From positions 10,106,001 to 10,170,000 of the forward strand of contig JBHGNT010000011.1 in assembly GCA_043228905.1 (NCBI GenBank): a DNA stretch of 64,000 nt, written 5' to 3'. The notes beneath the pieces were generated by a model, which was not told where the DNA came from, searched no databases, and saw only the letters and a list, made by a program, of their open reading frames with translations. The position numbers were made by a program, and so were the translations under genes. Below are positions 58,453-64,000 of the stretch, piece after piece (within the stretch, counting starts at the first letter, position 1; each line of letters begins with the position of its first letter). Origin of the DNA: Azolla caroliniana. Taxonomy: Eukaryota > Polypodiophyta.

Positions 58453-60474
58453 TCACCCCCTCCAAACCCGCACATCCTCCGGTATGTGCCGAAGTTGTTG
58501 GTGTTTGTTAGTCTCCTCCGTCCGGTCTCTACCCGATTGGTTTCGTTGCCGGCTCGTAGTACCCTCGACTTCTCTTGTTATGTTGACTTTGTCTCTCCAT
58601 TTGGAGCACATCCATTCTTTCCACCCGAACCATTGTCGACATCCGATCCACCATAGTCTTCGTTCGCTTTTTGCATGGCCCGCTTGGTCCTTGTCATCCG
58701 CGGTAGTATCTTTTCTTGCCCTCTTTCTTTTCTTCATCAATCTCGACTTCTTTTCGGATTTTCGGTTTAGTCGGATTAGCTTACTTCCGATTCGGTCTCG
58801 TCGGATCGTCTTTCGTTTAGTTCGGCTTCCTTTCCGATTTGTATTCGGTCGATCCGGACTCGGTTGATCGGTTTTTACCGATTCAGTGCTCTTTCGGGTC
58901 GGTTTCTTTTCTTTTCTTTTCGTCCGGATTTGCTTTCTTTTCTTCGTTTTCACCTGCCTTGTCCGGTTCGACTTTCGGCACTTCTTTCCGTTGTTCGCCA
59001 CGTAGGTCCTCCGATATGTGCTCGTTGTTCGGTCCTCGTGTGGTTGTAATGCATGCTTCTTTTCTCGCCGTAGCGCGTGCTTCTTTATTCGCCATAACAC
59101 GCGTTTCTTTATTCGCCGTAGAGCGTGCTCTGTATTACGCGCTTCTCCCGTCGTAGACCCGACCTCCGCATTGTCGCACTTTCTTTTAGATTGGAATTTC
59201 GGATGGATCATTTTCCATCCGAACCGACTTCCGACTTTACCTTCCTCGCCGCCATCTCCCGTCTCTCCGGTCTCACGTTGGTTCTCGGACACAACTGCCG
59301 AAGTCTCTAGATATTGTTGGCATGAATCCTCGGTATTACCTTCTTTCGTAGTTTCACCCTTAGCATTCTTCTCGGCTATCTCTTCATCGTATTCGTCGGC
59401 TTCGACATTCGTTTTCTCTCCGCCACCTTCCGTCTCTTCGGTCTCACGTTGCCTTTCGATCGCAACCGTCGGAGTCTCTGGAATCAGTGGTGGGGAAGTC
59501 TCGATATGGCAAACCGCCATTGATTCGTCCATAGCCACCTCCGATTCGATTTCGTCTTTTGTGGCTACCTCCTTAATCACATCCGCTTCACACTCTTTAT
59601 CTGCATCAATTATGCAAACATCTATTATGCTTACCCCTTTTTGACCCGATGTCTCGGGCACTTGTATCCCGAAATTTCCTTCTACACTTGAATTATCGGC
59701 CTTATCCTTCGCCATCGTTCTTTCACAAGACGAGTGGGTGTCTTGTTCCACTCTTTCTCCCGTGGTACCATCATGTTGTATTTCGGCCTTCATATTGGCT
59801 TCATCGTTTTTCCTCAATCGACCATCCTTCATGGGCCATGTCGTTGTTGACGAGATTCTCAGCTTCCTTTCATCATGTCTTCGGCATACCCTTTCGACTT
59901 TAGCCCAATCCTCGGTAAGGCCGTTCGCACCGTCATCATCTTCGAGTTCGATCCCAATGTCCATCCTTTCTTTCCGATCGATCGATCTTACGAACATTAA
60001 GACTTTATCTTCTCCCACCAATCTTCGTTCCCGCTCCGAGAGTCGAGCAAAACGATGCTCGAACTCTAGGAACGCTTGCGTTGCACTTCGGTGAGTCTTC
60101 TCCGACGCCACCCATTCGTCGAATTCTCGTCGATCTTGTCCCGTCCATCTCTCATAGTCATATGCCTCCCGTAAAGCTTCTTCAAAGGACTCCCATGTCG
60201 AGTTTTGTTGTTGTATCTTGTGGATTCTCTCTTGTAGTTCGTCCGAGGCCACCCGGTTAAAGGATATCACTTGCAATCCTTCCGGTATCCGATATTGCAT
60301 CATCTCCGCCTTATATTCACGTAGGTAGCGTGACACACCCTTACCGTTGAATTCCCCGTTTCGTCGCAGAAGCCGCTCTACTGCCGCCTTCATCTCCGAC
60401 ATCGCACGTTGTTCTTGTAGCATTCTCTCGAACATCATCATCATCATGTTCATCGCCTCTTGTTGATTCTCCAT
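58453..60474 (-). CDS. TR-GAG Gag-like polyprotein (intact)
   Basis: The frame is open from inside the LTR (60561), but the first plausible start is MENQQEAMNMMMMMFERM at 60474, giving 673 residues. The first ~205 residues align with Gypsy-B Gag: EFNGKGVSRYLREYKAEM versus QFDGRNVTKFLDAYKREM, and LEDDDGANGLTEDW versus LEDDTQANGLVADW. The middle is acidic (Glu/Thr-rich). The last ~200 residues are very Lys/Arg-rich, with an 8-residue repeat (HALRRIKK, RVLWRIKK, HALRREKK). No zinc knuckle is present, and the basic tail might bind RNA instead (inference). The stop codon lies inside the polypurine tract, so coding capacity runs to the LTR edge. Confidence 0.88.
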   Translation of the reverse strand: MENQQEAMNMMMMMFERMLQEQRAMSEMKAAVERLLRRNGEFNGKGVSRYLREYKAEMMQYRIPEGLQVISFNRVASDELQERIHKIQQQNSTWESFEEALREAYDYERWTGQDRREFDEWVASEKTHRSATQAFLEFEHRFARLSERERRLVGEDKVLMFVRSIDRKERMDIGIELEDDDGANGLTEDWAKVERVCRRHDERKLRISSTTTWPMKDGRLRKNDEANMKAEIQHDGTTGERVEQDTHSSCERTMAKDKADNSSVEGNFGIQVPETSGQKGVSIIDVCIIDADKECEADVIKEVATKDEIESEVAMDESMAVCHIETSPPLIPETPTVAIERQRETEETEGGGEKTNVEADEYDEEIAEKNAKGETTKEGNTEDSCQQYLETSAVVSENQRETGETGDGGEEGKVGSRFGWKMIHPKFQSKRKCDNAEVGSTTGEARNTEHALRRIKKRVLWRIKKHALRREKKHALQPHEDRTTSTYRRTYVANNGKKCRKSNRTRQVKTKKRKQIRTKRKEKKPTRKSTESVKTDQPSPDRPNTNRKGSRTKRKTIRRDRIGSKLIRLNRKSEKKSRLMKKRKRARKDTTADDKDQAGHAKSERRLWWIGCRQWFGWKEWMCSKWRDKVNITREVEGTTSRQRNQSGRDRTEETNKHQQLRHIPEDVRVWRG
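59055..59130 (-). repeat. 24-bp in-frame repeats in TR-GAG gag
   Basis: About three units of 24 bp (plus strand gcttctttattcgcc-type words) encode the 8-residue basic repeat. The length preserves the frame. Confidence 0.8.
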
Positions 60475-60490
60475 CTCCTTGCCACCCGCC

Positions 60491-60508
60491 TTCACGTCGG
60501 GTTCACCA
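60491..60508 (-). promoter_or_regulatory. TR-GAG primer-binding-site candidate, identical to Gypsy-B
   Basis: On the minus strand, TGGTGAACCCGACGTGAA begins 4 nt inside the 5' LTR. The same 18 bases lie inside the Gypsy-B 5' LTR at 44378-44395. Confidence 0.7.
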
Positions 60509-60512
60509 ACTG

Positions 60513-61227
60513 TGTCGTGCCTTTCGGCTCCGGATCGTTGCGTGAGTCGGGTGGGAACCACCGGGGTTTTGGACTAGGAGGAGGAAGAATTTGAGACTAT
60601 TATAATTATGAGTAGATTATTAGAAACTTGTGAATCCCACAAGTATAATGTATTTTATTGATTAATATTTATGTAAGAATATGTATTTAGATTGATAGAG
60701 AAAGATATAGAAATCTCGTGAATCCCACGAGTATAGTTTGTTAATTGGTGTTTTAGGAAATATATCCAATTTCCCAAATATTTCACACACACAATTACAT
60801 TGTGCTCCCCATCCTTATGTAGTGATGAGGAAGTCTTAGTAATCCATGCTTTTTCTCTAACTATAGACCCCATGCTTTTCCTATAGATAGACTATATGCT
60901 TTATCTAAAGTGATCATGCTTTTTTCTAACTTGTGCGTTTTTTATCATGCACGCTAGATGTGTATGTGTAGCTTTTTCTTTTGTTATGCGTTTTTCTAAT
61001 GTTTATCCTAGCGTGAATTTACCTTTCTATGTGGGACATCTATGCTTTAACACTAATGAAATGCTAGTGTAATGGTAAGACATTACATTATTAACATGGA
61101 GGTGCAAGGTTCGAATCTTGCCCTATGCATGTTCCATTTATTTTGCTATTTTCTTCTATTTCTTCATTTTTTATTGAATCTAATACTATATACGTTTTTC
61201 ACGTAGTGTACAAAATACACTACGACA
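60513..61227 (-). repeat. TR-GAG 5' LTR
   Basis: 715 bp, matching 57737-58451 with one visible substitution. The plus-strand tRNA-like segment lies at 61060-61126. Confidence 0.95.
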
Positions 61228-61813
61228 GCGGCATGCGACACCGGTATCCGGCGTCGGCATCGGCATCCGGCGGCGGCACTGGCATCCGGCGAACCGACGA
61301 CTAGATAAAATAAATATATAAAAATATATACATATATACAAGGAGGGCAAGTATGGATTTGAACCTTGCACCTCCAAGTTAGGAGTCAAATGGCTTACCA
61401 TTAAGCCATGGTATTTAGTTGAAATTATATTTCTATCATTGTACTTTTACATGTAAATTCTCATCCATGAGTGCTAAAATGAGTGACATGGTTAGCATGC
61501 ACCACATGTAATACTTAAGCGCCAAATGGCAAACATGCAATTTATGCATGTCTTGTACCCTCACATGCATCATATGCATGAGAGCATCTATAAAAGAGGG
61601 AAGGGGGAGGAGAAAAACACGGGGTTTTTTTATGAAAATTAAGAGGAAGAAATTCGTTATCAAATTGATCGTGTAAACTCAAATTCTCTCTTTTCCAATC
61701 TATCTTAAGTACTTTCTCGCCAAAGCTTGTATCGACTCTAAATCCTTCTGGTCCAGAACCCCGACGGTTCCGCCTCACGATCCGCGCGTAGTGACGGATC
61801 TTCACGACGACGT

Positions 61814-62643
61814 GGGGATGGTGCTAGGATCTTGTGTTCGGTGCCATCTGGCGGCCGGTCCCTCCAAGGTCATGCCGAACTTTGCCCTTTTTTAGCGTTC
61901 CTCTTCGGTTGCATTTAAGCGTTGGGACACATGGTTTGCCTCCCAAGTCTGTTGAAACGCATGGACGTGGGCTTCCGCATCTGGATCATCCTGGTATCTG
62001 GGATATTGGAACGACATATCGTCGTCTGATGTCGGTACACGGGCTGGTGGTGTCGGTGGTCTTTCCTCCTCCTCTGTCAGTATCGGAGATCTGTCCCGCT
62101 CCTCTTTCGGTGTTGGAGGCCTCTCCTCTGCCACTTCCGGTGTCAGAGGTCTCTCGTCCTCGACTTCTGGTTCTGGTTCCGGAGTGTGTTCGACTTCTGG
62201 CGCCGGAGGTTCCAGCATTATCAATTCTGGTTCCGGTGTCGGCAAAGTATCTGACTCCTCGTCCTCCGACTGTCTGGGGTGTCATTACTGCTGCGGTAGT
62301 TCGTCTGCGTGTTATATTCCCCGTCCAGACCCGATTCAAATGCTGAAAATGCTTCGGATTCGCCTTCGCCCGCTGCCAATGCTTGGAGAAGGGATTCCGC
62401 TTCCCGAAGACTGCTTAGGCTGCTTCCTTCGTCCGGGTAGTCATTTTGTTGTAAACGAAGTGACTCCTTGGCCACTCTCCGGATCACTTTGGAAAATGAG
62501 CGATCCGCTCTGATTTCTTCTGCCGCTTGCTGGAAAGCCTCTCGCTTCCTCAGCCGTTCAGCAAGTCTCCTTGTTCGCTTTGTAACCGGGTCGTTCGTTG
62601 GTCGCATCATCCATTCCCGCCGCTGCTCGCTGTGATTGTGCAA
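61814..62643 (-). pseudogene. Gypsy-A gag, N-terminal part
   Basis: From MHNHSEQRREWMMRP the frame runs through a charged helical stretch (KRTRRLAERLRKREAFQQA) and shifts near 62240 into a Pro/Glu-rich segment (EVEHTPEPEPEVEDERPLTP). It then reaches the Gag core start (AHVHAFQQTWEANHVSQRL). A stop follows NATEEER. A further frame reads GRWHRTQDPSTIP up to the Gypsy-B junction, where Gag continues at 43305. The poly-Pro/Glu segment is imperfectly repetitive. Confidence 0.85.
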
Positions 62644-62644
62644 G

Positions 62645-62663
62645 AATTGTGGTCGCCAAAAAC
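62645..62663 (-). promoter_or_regulatory. Gypsy-A primer-binding-site candidate
   Basis: The minus strand reads TTTTTGGCGACCACAATTC just inside the 5' LTR. TTGGCGAC-type sites are known from Tat/Ogre-like plant elements, consistent with the pol type. The match is not checked against a tRNA. Confidence 0.5.
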
Positions 62664-62665
62664 TG

Positions 62666-63097
62666 TGTTATTCCTTAGGTCCGGACAATGGTCTAACACA
62701 GGGTGTCTACGGAAGACACTTCACCAAAGGGGTGTTACAGCGAGAAAACTTAAGACACAACGATTAAGCAGACTTAATTGGTTCCTTAAACAATATGGCA
62801 TTAACTTAATACACGCGTAGGATATAACAATTAATATAGAACGGTAATCAATACGTGAAGATAAAACAAGAAGCTTATATTAATTCTCCGTTAAAGTTTT
62901 ACATTGTAACCGGGCCTTTTTATAGGTCACCGGTGCTGCATACAAAACGGTGCCAACCGGCACCTGTTCGGAACCCGTCCGAATCCAGATCGGCATACCG
63001 ATTCTGGTCCGTCCGTTCACTACTTAATTATAATATATTCTGAATAACCATTCCCTTTCATATTCTGGTCTTTAACTCTTTTGTCGGCCGGGTAACA
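62666..63097 (-). repeat. Gypsy-A 5' LTR
   Basis: 432 bp, in plus coordinates tgttattcct...gggtaaca. A minus-strand TATA box (tataaaaag) is at about 62916-62924, and an ~11-bp stretch nearby is absent from the 3' LTR. Confidence 0.93.
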
Positions 63098-64000
63098 GTG
63101 TGCAGAAAGTCATTGCCATGGCAAATGAAAAACTTCGACGCTCCACCCATGAGAAGAACCTAGTTAGTCGATTTGGCTATAACGACTACATGGCATACCA
63201 CTATGCCTTTATGATGAAGGTGGTATATGTTCATGAACTGGAAAGCTTTGGCAAAGCCGCTAAAGATCCATGATGGATCGAAGCCATGAACAAGGATATG
63301 GATTTTCTCAGTAAGAATGAGACATGGGATCTTGTCCCCCACTTACCTCACAAGAAGGCAATTGGTTGCAGATGGATATACAAGGTGAAGTATAATGTCG
63401 AAGGCTCCGTCAACCGCTACAAAGCTCGTCTCGTAGAGAAAGGTTATGCACAGACACACGGTGTCGACTATGAAGAGGCCTTTACCCTGGTGCCAAAGAT
63501 GACAACTATTTGAACCGTGATTGCATTGGCACCAACAAAAGGGTGTCACCTTTATCGGATTGATGTAAACAATGCCTTTCTGCAAGCCGAATTAGAAGAG
63601 GAGGTATACATGGTCCAACCACTTGACTTCAAATTCAGGAATCATCTTAAAGCAGTTTGCCGACTAAAGACGCCGCTCTACAGCCTTAAGCAAGCACCAC
63701 GTGCTTGGCATTCGAAGATAACACAATATCTTCATGGAATCAGCTTCAGAATACCAAAATCTGACAACTCCCTCTGCGTAAGAAGAGATTCTTGAAGCTC
63801 AATTGTGATCATCCTATATGTGAATGATCTATTCATTGGAGGTGAGCATCTAGTTGACATCAACAAGGTCAAGTCCCTCCTCTCCAGCAAATTCAAGATG
63901 ATGGACAAGAAAGATCTCCACTACTTCCTCGGTATAAAAGTAATTCCACCCTGAACGACATCATGATCTCCCAACGATGCTACATCCTCAACTTGTTATA
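63098..64000 (+). pseudogene. Copia-D RT region (right part), continues past the window
   Basis: After the TSD the frame resumes: EKLRRSTHEKNLVSRFGYND, then the copia RT start KAIGCRWIYKVKYNVEGSVN, RYKARLVEKGYAQTHGVDYE, then IDVNNAFLQAELEEEVYMVQ and LYSLKQAPRAW. In-frame stops occur after KAAKDP, KMTTI and CVRRDS and beyond. The active site reads LYVNDLFIGG, with Asn for the first catalytic Asp of YVDD. The element is inactive. The window ends inside RT. Confidence 0.92.

Larger units (their letters stand above)
57737..61227 (-). mobile_element. TR-GAG: gag-only, non-autonomous LTR retrotransposon
   Basis: Two 715-bp LTRs (TGTCGTGCC...ACTACGACA in plus coordinates) flank a 2.06-kb internal region that is almost entirely one intact minus-strand reading frame with a Gag domain and no protease, RT, RNase H or integrase. 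The LTRs differ at one position seen (58078 T versus 60854 C, approximate). It sits in the CGG minisatellite of the Gypsy-B 3' LTR, with gcgg repeated on both sides (4-bp TSD, ambiguous because of the repeat). Movement must rely on enzymes supplied by another element. Confidence 0.93.
43306..61808 (+). mobile_element. Gypsy-B: Ty3/gypsy element inserted in Gypsy-A, itself hit twice
   Basis: LTR ends are TGTCGTGAAG...CTTCACGACA. The 5' LTR is 43306-44369 and the 3' LTR 57304-61808, the latter containing TR-GAG. The left flank aacat (43301-43305) and right flank gacgt (61809-61813) look like a 5-bp TSD with two transitions. Removing the element rejoins Gypsy-A Gag in frame (HRTQDPSTIP | MFETLKTK). 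Gypsy-C interrupts its gag at 45621-52733. Its pol has unusual protease and RT signatures. Confidence 0.93.
57304..61808 (+). repeat. Gypsy-B 3' LTR, interrupted by TR-GAG
   Basis: The LTR runs 57304-57736 and 61228-61808. It begins tgtcgtgaag and ends cttcacgac (the terminal A seen in the 5' LTR is missing). It carries the same TATA box (61589-61596) and antisense tRNA-like segment (61342-61415) as the 5' LTR. A G-rich stretch (ttggtgggggtggatg, about 57288-57303) precedes it as polypurine tract. Confidence 0.92.
34560..63097 (-). mobile_element. Gypsy-A: Ty3/gypsy element with LTRs, split by Gypsy-B, TSD GTGTG
   Basis: The bases gtgtg at 34555-34559 and 63098-63102 form a perfect TSD inside Copia-D. 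On the minus strand: 5' LTR (63097-62666), primer binding site, gag (62643-61814, then 43305-42211), protease, RT, RNase H, integrase (to about 38560), a large post-pol coding region (38062-35034) and 3' LTR. Gypsy-B fills 43306-61808. Without nested DNA the element is about 10 kb. Protease and RT motifs resemble the non-chromodomain Tat/Athila-type lineage, and no chromodomain is seen. All frames are broken. Confidence 0.93.

Noticed and set aside
60475-60561. Longer start for the TR-GAG protein
   Set aside because: The extra residues are encoded by the 5' LTR end and primer-site region; the Met at 60474 is the first start in the internal region.
1-64000. CRISPR arrays, bacterial operons, rRNA genes, organelle genes
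   Set aside because: No regularly spaced repeat-spacer structure, no operon-like gene runs and no rRNA or organelle gene motifs were seen.

Overview
This window reads as a repeat-dominated land-plant nuclear genome. The evidence is one plant cell-wall glycosyltransferase gene of the GATL group (GT8 family) plus many Ty1/copia, Ty3/gypsy and LINE elements with plant-type primer binding sites. I cannot name the species. The mix of elements, including a Ty3 lineage unlike the common angiosperm ones, makes a fern or another non-seed plant my best guess, with low confidence.

Layout. (1) 1-8010 is AT-rich and almost gene-free. It holds a decayed Ty3/gypsy pol fragment (about 1000-1742), a TG/CA-rich tract and a 71-bp tandem duplication. 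(2) 8011-9351 (minus) is the only convincing host gene, an intronless GATL glycosyltransferase with an unusual low-complexity insertion. GA/CT microsatellites lie upstream. (3) 10480-11400 is a degenerate ~150-bp tandem repeat. (4) 11.4-16.6 kb is decayed: a 5'-truncated LINE scrap with a 17-bp target-site duplication (TSD), a solo-LTR-like block and a copia reverse-transcriptase (RT) scrap. (5) 16.6-34.0 kb is a retroelement pile-up: Copia-A (minus, 5' half only), a LINE split by Copia-B (plus, two LTRs), and Copia-C (minus, two LTRs, TSD ATACT). (6) 34.2-64.0 kb is one nested structure. Copia-D (plus) is split by Gypsy-A (minus, TSD GTGTG). Gypsy-A is split by Gypsy-B (plus, decayed TSD). 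Gypsy-B is split by Gypsy-C (minus, TSD GGTCG) and by a gag-only LTR element called TR-GAG here (minus).

How the parts relate. The order of nesting and the LTR divergence (counted by eye) agree. Gypsy-A LTRs differ at about 25 sites, Gypsy-B at about 10 sites per kb, TR-GAG at one site in 715 bp, and Gypsy-C at none that I could see in 474 bp. TR-GAG has one intact open frame, a Gag homologous to that of Gypsy-B, and shares with Gypsy-B an 18-nt primer-binding-like segment. It therefore looks like a non-autonomous element mobilised by Gypsy-B relatives. Two further candidates for under-described biology are a ~1,000-codon coding region downstream of pol in Gypsy-A and a conserved C-terminal extension of pol in Copia-B and Copia-C.

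Limits. All boundaries, repeat counts and divergences were read by eye. Family names rest on recognised motifs, not on searches.
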